From contig NC_022524.1 of assembly GCF_000473245.1 (NCBI RefSeq), forward strand, positions 3,806,501 through 3,870,500: a DNA stretch of 64,000 nucleotides. Reading direction: 5' to 3'. Below the pieces are notes generated by a model. The model did not search any database. It saw nothing but the letters and a program-made list of their open reading frames with translations, and was not told where the DNA came from. Numbering within the stretch: the stretch's first letter is position 1; every line of letters starts with the position of its first letter. Below are positions 1-7,833 of this stretch, one piece after another. Source of the DNA: Bacillus infantis NRRL B-14911 (GTDB lineage Bacteria > Bacillota > Bacilli > Bacillales > Cytobacillaceae). The position numbers and the translations under genes are program-made.

Positions 1-229
1 CAAGGAGTGTTTCAGCCATCTTTTTGCACTGCTCCAAAGGGATGATGCTTTCGAAGGAAAATTCGTATATGCCCTGGATTTTACGTGCGAGTTTATCGGG
101 GCTGTCCAAATCATGGACGGCGTGGATTGCGTCTGCTATCTCAGTATCATAATTCCCTTCTCCGCAGCGGAAAGGATCCCATTGATCCAGAGCCTGGTAC
201 ATCATCATGTGCATAACCTGGACTTCCAT
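1..229 (-). CDS. yugE: DUF1871 family protein YugE (3' end outside window)
   Basis: Reverse-strand reading frame that begins with ATG at 229-227 and runs off the left edge, giving the first 76 residues. A strong AAGGTGGT ribosome site lies 5-13 bases upstream of the ATG. The N-terminus has several methionines, then a DQWDPF motif and an acidic helical stretch, which fits the small soluble DUF1871 proteins such as B. subtilis YugE (about 86 residues), so only a few residues are probably missing. YugE has no established function. It is divergent from patB, which is also close to yugE in B. subtilis, and this synteny supports the call. Confidence 0.75.
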   Translation of the reverse strand, partial: MEVQVMHMMMYQALDQWDPFRCGEGNYDTEIADAIHAVHDLDSPDKLARKIQGIYEFSFESIIPLEQCKKMAETLL

Positions 230-316
230 TTAAAACCACCTTTTTGATTTAATTTTGCCTGACCATATCTTATCATAAGAGTATCAGGACAGAGAACTGC
301 AATCCAGGAGGTTATC

Positions 317-1486
317 ATGAGAAAATATGACTTTCATAAAGCAATCAACAGATATGAAACAGCTTCTGTAAAGTGGGAGCTGACTAAAGATGTATTTGGT
401 TCTTCGGATGTGCTTCCTATGTGGGTGGCAGATATGGACTTCGAACCTCCTGAAGAAGTACAGAATGCAATAAGCAAACGGGCCAGCCACGAGGTCTTCG
501 GCTACACATTTGTCCCCCCTTCTGCATCTGAAGCCGTCCAGCTGTGGCAGAAGAGTCAATCCGGCTGGGAAATAGGCAGGTCATGGGTGTTATACAGCCC
601 AGGAGTGGTCCCATCCATCAGCATTGCCATCCAGGCAGTCACAAGTCCGGGAGATAAAATCATGCTCCAGTCTCCTGTTTACACGCCTTTCTTTGAGATG
701 ATTGAAAAAAATGGGCGCATGGCCGTCAACTCTCCGCTTGAACTAGTGGAACAGCGCTATGAAATCGACTTCCAACGATTCGAGGAAGAGCTGAAAAAGG
801 GCATTAAGCTTTTCTTGCTCTGCAATCCCCATAACCCCGGCGGCCGGGTTTGGACAAAAGATGAGCTATTGAAAATCGGGGAATTATGCGCAAAATACGG
901 GTGCCTGATTCTCTCAGATGAAATCCATTCAGATCTGGTGTTTTCGCCGCACATTCATATTCCGATTGCATCTCTTTCCACAGAATTCCGGGATATTTCC
1001 ATTACATGCATTGCACCGAGCAAGACTTTCAATATTGCCGGGCTGCAATCGTCAGCCGTCATCATACCCAATGAGCAGCTTCGCGAGAAATTCAAGGCTG
1101 TCCAGGCACAGCAGGGCTTTTTCACTTTGAACATTTTTGGCATCACCGCCCTGGAGGCTGCTTATCGGCATGGACGTGACTGGCTGGATCAGCTCTTATC
1201 ATATCTGCAGGAAAATTACGAAATCGCCCGGAGCTTCATAGAAAGGGAGCTTCCTTCAGTCAAGGTTATGGATCTTGAAGCGACATACCTGATGTGGCTT
1301 GACTGCCGGAATCTCTCACTGCCGGATAAAGAGCTTAATGCCCTTCTCATTGAAAAAGGCAGGATTGCGCTTGAGCCTGGCACGAAATACGGACCAGGCG
1401 GCGAAGGGTTTGTCCGAATGAATATTGCCTGCCCGCGTGAAACTCTCGAGGAAGGACTGAAGCGGCTGAAACTAGCTTTTTCCTGA
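317..1486 (+). CDS. patB: PLP-dependent C-S lyase PatB (MalY/PatB cystathionine beta-lyase family)
   Basis: A 389-residue fold-type I aminotransferase-like enzyme. The family cleaves C-S bonds in cystathionine and cysteine conjugates to give a thiol or homocysteine, pyruvate and ammonia, in the cytoplasm. Visible features: N-terminal PMWVADMDF motif (35-43), NPHNPGG (170-176), the SDEIH segment (200-204) that contacts the PLP ring, and the Schiff-base lysine in APSKTFN at K236. Length matches B. subtilis PatB. The ATG at 317 follows a CCAGGAGG site at good spacing. It is monocistronic, ending in a bidirectional terminator. A MalY-like regulatory side role cannot be excluded. Confidence 0.93.
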   Translation: MRKYDFHKAINRYETASVKWELTKDVFGSSDVLPMWVADMDFEPPEEVQNAISKRASHEVFGYTFVPPSASEAVQLWQKSQSGWEIGRSWVLYSPGVVPSISIAIQAVTSPGDKIMLQSPVYTPFFEMIEKNGRMAVNSPLELVEQRYEIDFQRFEEELKKGIKLFLLCNPHNPGGRVWTKDELLKIGELCAKYGCLILSDEIHSDLVFSPHIHIPIASLSTEFRDISITCIAPSKTFNIAGLQSSAVIIPNEQLREKFKAVQAQQGFFTLNIFGITALEAAYRHGRDWLDQLLSYLQENYEIARSFIERELPSVKVMDLEATYLMWLDCRNLSLPDKELNALLIEKGRIALEPGTKYGPGGEGFVRMNIACPRETLEEGLKRLKLAFS

Positions 1487-1501
1487 GTTAAATTAAATGG
1501 C

Positions 1502-1538
1502 ACAAAAAAGAACAGCTCAGGTCAGCTGTTCTTTTTTT
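1502..1538. terminator. Bidirectional intrinsic terminator after patB
   Basis: A 9-bp stem (1509-1517 with 1524-1532, AGAACAGCT) is flanked by an A-run on the left and a T-run on the right. It serves patB and the convergent small gene, whose last codons form part of the stem. Confidence 0.9.
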
Positions 1539-1734
1539 GCAGGCTATCCTGCTTCATGATTTGATTTTCCAGCTCTTTAGCCTTTTTTTCCTCGCGCTTT
1601 GAAGCCCTGATGATCAGGCGCATGGCGATGATGGCTCCAATCAGGAATATTGTAAACGTTATGGATGCCGGAATATACTCCGATTTATCTTCCGGGAAAT
1701 ATAGGAACAAAGACAAAATATAAGCCTGGATCAT
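1522..1734 (-). CDS. Small single-span membrane protein of unknown function
   Basis: A 70-residue product with a hydrophobic segment at about residues 22-43, followed by a highly charged Lys/Glu-rich tail with coiled-coil character. This predicts one transmembrane helix with a cytoplasmic tail. An AAAGGAAG ribosome site precedes the ATG by about 8 bases, and a strong sigma-A promoter lies 40 bases upstream (1774-1802), so expression is likely. No family was recognised. The 3' end lies inside the shared terminator with patB, which leaves no room for a longer product. Confidence 0.65.
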   Translation of the reverse strand: MIQAYILSLFLYFPEDKSEYIPASITFTIFLIGAIIAMRLIIRASKREEKKAKELENQIMKQDSLQKKNS

Positions 1735-1773
1735 TGTTTTCTTCCTTTCTGCTTAAAAGCAGTGGTCAGCCTT

Positions 1774-1802
1774 ATTATATCAGCTGGGCCTGTCCTGTCC
1801 AA
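1774..1802 (-). promoter_or_regulatory. Sigma-A promoter for the 70-residue membrane protein gene
   Basis: On the reverse strand TTGGAC (-35) is separated by exactly 17 bases from TATAAT (-10), with an extended TGA just before the -10. It lies about 40 bases upstream of the ATG at 1734. The -35 box overlaps the last codons of the neighbouring peptidyl-prolyl isomerase gene. Confidence 0.75.
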
Positions 1803-1806
1803 GCGG

Positions 1807-2562
1807 CTACTTAATGACCTTTATCTCCTTGATTTTTATGTCATCAACCGGCCTGTCAGATTCATCTGTTTCGGCAGCTGCAATTTCATCGACGATTTCC
1901 ATTCCCTCGATCACCTGGCCAAAGACAGTGTGGCGGGAATCCAGCCAAGGGGTCCCTCCCTTATCGTAAGCTGCAACGATTTCTTCTGGATATCCTGCTT
2001 TTTCCATCTGTTCCTTCATGCCCGCTTCTGATGTACTCTTTTGGACGATGAAAAATTGGCTGCCGTTCGTGTTTGCGCCGCTGTTCGCCATGGACAAAGC
2101 ACCGCGGAGGTTATACAGCTTATCTGAGAACTCATCCTCAAATGGCTGCCCGTAGATGCTTTCTCCGCCCATGCCTGTCCCGTCCGGATCTCCTCCCTGG
2201 ATCATAAAGTCATTGATGACCCTGTGGAAGATAAGTCCGTCATAATAGCCCTCTTCACTATGGGTGATGAAATTCTCTACAGCCTTTGGAGCATGATCAG
2301 GGAAAAGCTTGATCTTAATAGTCCCCATTGATGTCTCCATTTCCACGAGGCGTTCATTTTCCCCAACTTCCGCTGTAAGCTGCGGATAGCCTCCCTCAGC
2401 ACTCTTCTCCTCTGCGGCCTGTTCGGTCTGTTCACCTTGGGTTCCTTCTGATGCCCCTCCACCTTCCTTGCCGGCACCGCTGTTTTGATCAGTGCTTGTT
2501 CCGCACGCAGCCAAAAGCATCATCACTGCTGCAAGGAAAAGGTATATGAAATTCTTTTTCAT
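1807..2562 (-). CDS. Cyclophilin-type peptidyl-prolyl isomerase lipoprotein
   Basis: A 251-residue extracytoplasmic foldase. The N-terminus is a lipoprotein signal peptide with lipobox LLAAC, predicting lipidation of Cys20, followed by a Gly/Ser/Glu/Gln-rich linker to about residue 58. The remainder is a cyclophilin domain with [13 protein letters not shown], the [15 protein letters not shown] active-site segment and a SQFFI motif. The family catalyses cis-trans isomerisation of prolyl bonds, here probably in exported proteins at the outer membrane face. B. subtilis PpiB is a short cytosolic cyclophilin; the signal peptide and linker set this one apart. The ATG follows an AGAGGAGG site. It sits where B. 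subtilis has kinB near kapB. Confidence 0.93.
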   Translation of the reverse strand: MKKNFIYLFLAAVMMLLAACGTSTDQNSGAGKEGGGASEGTQGEQTEQAAEEKSAEGGYPQLTAEVGENERLVEMETSMGTIKIKLFPDHAPKAVENFITHSEEGYYDGLIFHRVINDFMIQGGDPDGTGMGGESIYGQPFEDEFSDKLYNLRGALSMANSGANTNGSQFFIVQKSTSEAGMKEQMEKAGYPEEIVAAYDKGGTPWLDSRHTVFGQVIEGMEIVDEIAAAETDESDRPVDDIKIKEIKVIK

Positions 2563-2743
2563 GATTCAGTCCTCCTCTATTATTGCTGATAGGCATGGGG
2601 CCCCCGCTTTTCCTCTGTCCATCTGCAGGAGCTGGCCCCTTCCGCTTTTCTTATAGATTACTGGATTTCCTCTTGCTTTGCACTTTGTTTTTCAAAAAAA
2701 TTCGGGCATAATGGGAACAAAAGCTATAAAGGAGGGGACAGCT

Positions 2744-3124
2744 TTGAGTGAATTCCAGGTGGGAGCTCAGGTGACGGCTATATATAAAACAGGGAAATAT
2801 ATTGGGGAAATTACGGATATACGGCCTCAGCATTATCTTGTCAGGGTGCTTGCTGTCGAAAAGCATCCGATGCAGGGGGACCTTCATAATCCTAAGCAGA
2901 CAGATGTCATGATGTTTCATGAGCGGAGGGCGCTTGCATACAGAGAGCAGACAAATGTTCCGAAGCAGATGGTCAGGACATATGAAGGAATCATCCCGGA
3001 CTATGAAGCTTCTCTTAAGCTTGCATTGGATAAAATGAAAAGCGGGCTCTTAGAGGAAGATTCTGATTGGGCGAAGCTCTCCCTCGAGAATGCGGAGCGG
3101 CTGGAAGCCGATTATTTCAAATAA
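2744..3124 (+). CDS. kapB: Kinase-associated protein B (sporulation KinB pathway)
   Basis: A 126-residue protein of the KapB family, reported in B. subtilis to be needed for KinB-dependent phosphorelay activation at the onset of sporulation. The sequence has a small beta-rich N-terminal domain (VTAIYKTGKYIGEI) and a helical C-terminal part. The start chosen is TTG at 2744, eight bases after an AAAGGAGG site at 2728-2735; an in-frame upstream start at 2678 has no ribosome site and would make the protein too long (B. subtilis KapB is 128 residues). No kinB is next to it here, so its partner must be elsewhere if the pathway exists. Confidence 0.88.
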   Translation: MSEFQVGAQVTAIYKTGKYIGEITDIRPQHYLVRVLAVEKHPMQGDLHNPKQTDVMMFHERRALAYREQTNVPKQMVRTYEGIIPDYEASLKLALDKMKSGLLEEDSDWAKLSLENAERLEADYFK

Positions 3125-3129
3125 AATCA

Positions 3130-3166
3130 GCAAAAGCCAAATCCAACTGCGGGTTTGGCTTTTATG
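3130..3166. terminator. Bidirectional terminator between kapB and kapD
   Basis: Inverted repeat AAAAGCCAAAtcc / gggTTTGGCTTTT with a short loop, directly after the kapB stop and touching the kapD stop. T-runs are short (4) in both directions. Confidence 0.7.
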
Positions 3167-3782
3167 CAAAGCGGTTTAAAAGCTTGGAAAGGTCAATCCT
3201 GTCACCAATGGTCGTGGGCTCGTGGTTTTGGAGATATTTTTTATCTTTTTCTACAAGCTGATAGATTTTATAGGTTGTCAGGGCATCATCCAGTGCCCGG
3301 TGGTGCCTGCCTGTTCCTTCCTTTCCATATTCCTTCACCGCTTTCCATAGGCCGGTTTGGTTTTGATCGCCAAAAAAACGTTTATACTCCATCGACAAAT
3401 CAACTTCCTTCCCCTTAAACGGAAAAGCGGTCCCGGCCTGGCTGCAGTTCTGGCGGAGCACCTTCATATCCATATTGCCCCAGGTTACAATTTCATCAGC
3501 ATTATTGCCGCCCATCTGCTCAAGTCTGCAGATCAGGTCCGCAAATGAAATCCCCTTATCCACCTGCTCCTGGCTGATATGTAAAAAAGACTTGCATCTT
3601 TCAGACAGTTCCGGAAAATGGATGGGAGCCACAAAAGAGGAGAACTGCTCCAGTATTGCCCCATTTAGTACAGAAACGGCGCCTGCCTCGATGATCTCCG
3701 GAGAAAATCCTTTGAACTTTTCGTTTCTTTCTGGCATGGTGAATTCAAAATCAATAAATAAGCAGTGATTGCCGTCTTTCAT
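3162..3782 (-). CDS. kapD: DEDDh 3'-5' exonuclease KapD
   Basis: A 206-residue exonuclease of the DnaQ/RNase T superfamily, known in B. subtilis as the KinB-pathway inhibitor KapD. The first catalytic motif is FIDFEF (D11, E13 in the chosen numbering). A central WGNMDMKVL segment carries the second acidic group, and HHRALDDALTTYKI is the H-x4-D motif with the general-base histidine. The start at 3782 is preferred because the GGGAGGAGGG ribosome site is six bases upstream; an ATG at 3788 directly abuts that site. It is convergent with kapB and divergent from pbpD. Substrate, and whether the exonuclease activity explains KapD's effect, are not known from sequence. Confidence 0.92.
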   Translation of the reverse strand: MKDGNHCLFIDFEFTMPERNEKFKGFSPEIIEAGAVSVLNGAILEQFSSFVAPIHFPELSERCKSFLHISQEQVDKGISFADLICRLEQMGGNNADEIVTWGNMDMKVLRQNCSQAGTAFPFKGKEVDLSMEYKRFFGDQNQTGLWKAVKEYGKEGTGRHHRALDDALTTYKIYQLVEKDKKYLQNHEPTTIGDRIDLSKLLNRFA

Positions 3783-3989
3783 CACCATCCCTCCTCCCTG
3801 ATTTATATTACATCATTTACCATTTATTATATCATCAAAGAAAAGTATTTTAACTATTCCGCAAATAACTTTCTTGCTTTTATATTTTATCATTCTCACA
3901 AAAAAATGAATGATGCCGATAATACCTATATCACCATTTATGAAACTGGCATGAATAGCATATCTTACATAAGAAACGGAGAAGCCGGC

Positions 3990-5813
3990 ATGAAAACACT
4001 GACGGGATATCTGACAATCGCCTTCATCCTGCCTTTCTTTGTGCTGTCTGTGTATAAAGCGGCCGATGAGGCCAGCCGCCTGGAAAGCCTTCCCCGCTTT
4101 TTGGACAGCAGGATTGAAGTGACTAATGCAGCATCATTTCCACAGACCAGCCTGATGACTGATCAGGATGGCCGTGTGATTTCTGAAATCTTTACTCCCT
4201 ATAACCGCATTCCGCTTGCTGCTGAAGATATTCCCGAATTTTTGAAGAAGCTGATGATTGCTTCGGAAGATGAGCGGTTTTATGAGCATAAAGGATTCGA
4301 TCTGGCTGCGATTGGCAGAGCCTTGGCTGCAAATGCAGATAACGGCACAATTGAGGAAGGCGGGAGCACGATTACACAGCAGCTGGCCAGGAACCTGTAC
4401 CTGACCCATGAGCAGACATATAACCGCAAGCTGACAGAGCTGCTGTATGCCTACCAAATGGAGAGGACGTATTCCAAAGAAGAAATATTATCCTATTATT
4501 TAAACAGCATCTATTTCCAAAATGGGGCATACGGAATCGAGGCAGCTTCACAGGTTTATTTTCAAACGTCCGCCGTGAATCTTACCAATGCCCAGCTGGC
4601 TTTTTTGGCTGCCATCCCGAACAATCCTGCCTTGTATAACCCGTCCAAACACTTTGACAGGACGAAGAAAAGGCAGGAGCTGCTGATTGATGTTCTTGCT
4701 GAGAAAGAAGAGATATCCCCCGAAGAGGCAAAGGCTCTTAAAGGCGAAAGGATTGCCTTCACACTTTCAGACCGGGTCGATCTTTTTCCGGATTACACAA
4801 CCTATGCCGAGGCTGAACTGAAAGAATTGATCAGGATCAGTGAAGGCATCCCCTCTGATTCAGAGGAAGAGCTGGATAGCAAAGTGGAGCAGGTCCTCCA
4901 ATCCGGGGTGATCATTCACACTTCACTGGATCCTTCCCTGCAGCAAAAAGCTGTGGATGCAGCTGCTGCCCATCTGCCTGATCAGGAGGCAGAAGCAGCT
5001 GCCGCAGTCGTCAAAAGCAGCACCCGAGGGCTGGCTGCCCTTACAGGCGGGCGGGATTATAGGAAATATGACTTCAACAGAGGGTACCAGGCCTTCAGGC
5101 AGCCAGGCTCTGCCATCAAGCCTCTGCTTGTGTATGCCCCTTATCTGGAAAGGACACACACAGCAGTAAATTCCAAGGTGGATGCCGGCCCACTCTGCAT
5201 CAGCGGCTATTGCCCCCATAATTACAGCGGTAAAAATTATGGAAAGGTGAGCCTGGAACAAGCCTTTATCCACTCCTATAATACTCCTGCGGTCAGGCTG
5301 CTGAGCATGATAGGAATAGATGAAGGCTTCAAGGATCTGGATAAATTCGGATTCAGTGAAGTAGGGGAAGCAGACCAGTCCCTTGCTGCTGCAATCGGCG
5401 GATTCAGCAGGGGGGTGTCCCCCCTTGAACTCGCAGGGGCGTATACCGTTTTTGCCAATGAGGGCTTTTATCAGCCGCCAAGAGCCATCCAAAAGATCAC
5501 AGATAAAAACGGCAAACTGCTGTATGCATGGGAAGAGCAGCCAGTGAGAATCTGGAGCAAAGAAACTATAGATAAGATGAGACTGCTGCTGCAGGAAACA
5601 ATCTCATCTGGAACCGGCAGGAAAGCCTATTTTCCAGGAGGTTATACAGGAGGCAAGACAGGAACCACCAATGATTATAAAGATTATTGGTTTGCGGGGC
5701 TCACTGATGAATATACGGCAGCAGTTTGGGTCGGCAAAGATCAGCCGGAAAGCATGGAATCATACGAAAAGCTCGCTCCGCACTTATTAATCTGGAAGGC
5801 TATCTTAAAATAA
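3990..5813 (+). CDS. pbpD: Class A penicillin-binding protein (PBP4, PbpD)
   Basis: A 607-residue bifunctional cell-wall synthase that polymerises lipid II and cross-links peptidoglycan outside the membrane. A signal anchor spans residues 5-22. The glycosyltransferase domain shows EDERFYEHKGFD (catalytic Glu93) and GGSTITQQLARN (124-135). The transpeptidase domain has SxxK at 374-377 (nucleophile S374), SYN at 429-431 and KTGT at 556-559. Length agrees with B. subtilis PbpD (624). The ATG at 3990 is chosen because the signal anchor begins there and a GGAG lies 9 bases upstream; earlier in-frame starts add a non-signal leader. Position after kapD matches B. subtilis synteny. Confidence 0.95.
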   Translation: MKTLTGYLTIAFILPFFVLSVYKAADEASRLESLPRFLDSRIEVTNAASFPQTSLMTDQDGRVISEIFTPYNRIPLAAEDIPEFLKKLMIASEDERFYEHKGFDLAAIGRALAANADNGTIEEGGSTITQQLARNLYLTHEQTYNRKLTELLYAYQMERTYSKEEILSYYLNSIYFQNGAYGIEAASQVYFQTSAVNLTNAQLAFLAAIPNNPALYNPSKHFDRTKKRQELLIDVLAEKEEISPEEAKALKGERIAFTLSDRVDLFPDYTTYAEAELKELIRISEGIPSDSEEELDSKVEQVLQSGVIIHTSLDPSLQQKAVDAAAAHLPDQEAEAAAAVVKSSTRGLAALTGGRDYRKYDFNRGYQAFRQPGSAIKPLLVYAPYLERTHTAVNSKVDAGPLCISGYCPHNYSGKNYGKVSLEQAFIHSYNTPAVRLLSMIGIDEGFKDLDKFGFSEVGEADQSLAAAIGGFSRGVSPLELAGAYTVFANEGFYQPPRAIQKITDKNGKLLYAWEEQPVRIWSKETIDKMRLLLQETISSGTGRKAYFPGGYTGGKTGTTNDYKDYWFAGLTDEYTAAVWVGKDQPESMESYEKLAPHLLIWKAILK

Positions 5814-5850
5814 AGCAGCAGAGATGCATTAAGCACTCTGCTGCTTTTGC
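5812..5850 (+). terminator. Terminator after pbpD
   Basis: A 10-bp stem AGCAGCAGAG (5814-5823) pairs with 5836-5845 and is followed by a short T-run. It probably also stops the convergent yufK transcript. Confidence 0.88.
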
Positions 5851-5858
5851 TGTGTACT

Positions 5859-6416
5859 CTATACAGGAAGGCTAGCCATCACGCTGTTATATAGCTTCAA
5901 TGTTATAAACAAAAGAATGGAAAGCAGAGAAGCCCAGGATATGACCTGGAAGAAGATGATCCCGATCAGTCCAGCCAGAGAGATGGAACTGCCTGAGATA
6001 TAGACAAAGTAAATGAAATAAATGACAGTCGCTGCAAGAAAAATTCCCGCCATAGTGTAAAAGCTGAAAAAGCTAAAAAGCGACAGCGCACCGCCGGCCA
6101 GATATATAACTGATCCGCTCCGGCTTTTCGCGATTGCTTCTCCGCTTTCATCTTTCGAAAAGAAAAGCAGGGAAAGGCCGTTGATGGTGTCTGCAATCAG
6201 CTTCAAGGCAGCAAAAATCATAAAGCAGCAGGCCATACAGATGATGAGCAATGCAAGCTTTATGCCAGCCTCCGGAAAGAACTCTTTCATGCCTTCATAT
6301 ACACCAATTCCCGAAAGCCAGCCCAGCAGTTCCTTCTCCGCTATGGCCGAAAAAGACAAACTGAATAACAAAATCGCCATTAAAGGGAAATAGCTGGTCA
6401 AATACTTATTTTTCAT
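5859..6416 (-). CDS. yufK: YufK-family multi-span membrane protein (DUF5366)
   Basis: A 185-residue integral membrane protein with about five hydrophobic segments (roughly 8-25, 52-80, 102-116, 118-140 and 147-172) joined by short polar loops. Length and position between pbpD and mrpA match B. subtilis YufK. No enzymatic motif is visible and the family has no known function. It is convergent with pbpD and shares its terminator. The start ATG at 6416 follows a purine-rich AAGGGGGCTTC sequence. Confidence 0.75.
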   Translation of the reverse strand: MKNKYLTSYFPLMAILLFSLSFSAIAEKELLGWLSGIGVYEGMKEFFPEAGIKLALLIICMACCFMIFAALKLIADTINGLSLLFFSKDESGEAIAKSRSGSVIYLAGGALSLFSFFSFYTMAGIFLAATVIYFIYFVYISGSSISLAGLIGIIFFQVISWASLLSILLFITLKLYNSVMASLPV

Positions 6417-6577
6417 ATGAAGCCCCCTTAGTCACAGATTCCCTAATAACATTATCGGCTGGTCTGGCCGGATGTACAGGCCGCACAAAAGGAACCGGCA
6501 AAAAAGCTGCTCTAAAAGCTGCAGTCATTTAATAAGATAATAAAAAATGAAAGCGCTAACATTAAGGGGGATTTAAA

Positions 6578-7150
6578 ATGAAAAGAATGAGAATCTGCCT
6601 GCCCGCGTCTTTGCTGACAGCCTGCCTCCTGTTTGCCTGGAATTGGCCGGCAGCGTCCACACCAAAAGAGATGCAGGAATTCAAAGGGGCATTGGAAGAT
6701 CACATGCAAAGTACAGTCCACTATTATCATGAAGATTCAGCAGAAATCAAGGACTTTATCACAATGAATGGAGACGTGGTAAAGATCATCCAGACAGATG
6801 ACACTGCCACACCGGAAAATGAGGAAAAGATTGAGGAATATTCCACAAAGATCGCTGTCGCTTTTACTGAATTCGAATTAAAGCGCGATTCCATTTTCTT
6901 TTTTAAGAAAAGAGAAATGTATTATTATGATCTTGAAAAGAAGGAATTCCTGTCTTCTGTACATGTGATGGGGAATTCCGGGGTGGAACAGTTTTTCAAA
7001 GAATATATGCATGATTTCACAAAAGTGCTGACACCTGCCTCGCTTGCACTGCTTCTGCTGCTGCTATCCGCCATTATCATAGTACCGGTCCTGATCATGA
7101 TTTTTCATAATAAAAGCAGGTCAGTCTCCGGGACAGCCGGCCAGGCTTAA
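6578..7150 (+). CDS. Secreted/membrane-anchored protein of unknown function
   Basis: A 190-residue protein with an N-terminal signal sequence (about 1-28, positively charged then hydrophobic, ending in AAS), a central extracytoplasmic domain rich in acidic and aromatic residues (including a FFFKKREMYYYD patch), and a C-terminal transmembrane helix at about residues 150-176 followed by a short basic tail. This predicts a type I-like topology. An AAGGGGG site precedes the ATG by 9 bases. I recognise no family. It stands alone, bounded by an intergenic region and a clean terminator. Confidence 0.7.
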   Translation: MKRMRICLPASLLTACLLFAWNWPAASTPKEMQEFKGALEDHMQSTVHYYHEDSAEIKDFITMNGDVVKIIQTDDTATPENEEKIEEYSTKIAVAFTEFELKRDSIFFFKKREMYYYDLEKKEFLSSVHVMGNSGVEQFFKEYMHDFTKVLTPASLALLLLLLSAIIIVPVLIMIFHNKSRSVSGTAGQA

Positions 7151-7180
7151 GAGAGGATGAACTATTTCATCCTCTCTTTA
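7147..7180. terminator. Bidirectional terminator
   Basis: A 10-bp stem (7151-7160 with 7167-7176, GAGAGGATGA), loop ACTATT, sits between two convergent genes and overlaps both stop-codon regions. Confidence 0.9.
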
Positions 7181-7414
7181 TTTATGGGGCAAAACATCCA
7201 CTCCTGCTTCCACCCTTACATATTCCCTTGATTCAAATGCTTTTATCTTTCTCTTATCAGGGCCCTGGCCAGATTCAGCCGGCATAACCTCTACCATTTC
7301 TTCTTCTGTATCAGAGTAAAAAAATTCTCTTTTATCCTTTGCTTCCAGCACCCATGCACCGGCAAACAAAAACCCAAAGAGGATTATGGATGCGAGTATT
7401 TTTTTATGCATCAT
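7178..7414 (-). CDS. Small exported or membrane-anchored hypothetical protein
   Basis: A 78-residue product: N-terminal hydrophobic helix (about 5-22) typical of a signal peptide or anchor, then a short charged domain with an EEEMVEVMP acidic stretch. Tandem ATG codons lie at 7414 and 7411 behind an AGGTGGTGG ribosome site; the GTG at 7423 lies within that site and is unlikely. No family recognised. It is convergent with the preceding 190-residue membrane protein and divergent from the mrp operon. Confidence 0.6.
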   Translation of the reverse strand: MMHKKILASIILFGFLFAGAWVLEAKDKREFFYSDTEEEMVEVMPAESGQGPDKRKIKAFESREYVRVEAGVDVLPHK

Positions 7415-7551
7415 AACCACCACCTACCCGTAGTTTGCATGCATTTTATTAAGTTTATACAGATTTTTTTCGAAATTTTTTCCGGTTTCAAACCTGTTTC
7501 AACCTATTTAATAAAGTTGGGAGAATCCTTGCGGCATAAGGTTTCCTCAAA

Positions 7552-7579
7552 TGCACGACCGTGCCATTTAGGTTATAAT
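7552..7579 (+). promoter_or_regulatory. Possible promoter in the 410-bp leader region of the mrp operon
   Basis: Between 7415 and 7833 there is no convincing gene. TATAAT at 7574-7579 is a perfect -10 box; the best -35 at correct spacing (TGCACG, 7552-7557, 16-base gap) is weak. The region would give an untranslated leader of about 250 bases to mrpA. I see no recognised riboswitch in it. Confidence 0.35.
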
Positions 7580-7833
7580 TTGTTCAGAGGCAGTCTCCGG
7601 GAGGAATTTTTTTCCCCTGGCATAACTTAGAGCAGATAAAGTGCGGAGCATCTTATAACAAAGATTGGAGATAATTGTATACATACGCGTCTCTGCTTAC
7701 AGCTTTTCTTCACAAGCCTGGAATACTTTCAGCCGCAAATGGGAAAAGGCCTTTGATATGTATCAATTTCTTCCTGACAAGGACTCACATGCACCAATTC
7801 TGTGCGCTTACAATTAAAAAGGAGGTCATATTG

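Noticed and set aside
4923-5492. 189-codon reverse frame inside pbpD
   Set aside because: Antisense to the conserved transpeptidase domain, no ribosome site and no recognisable protein features.
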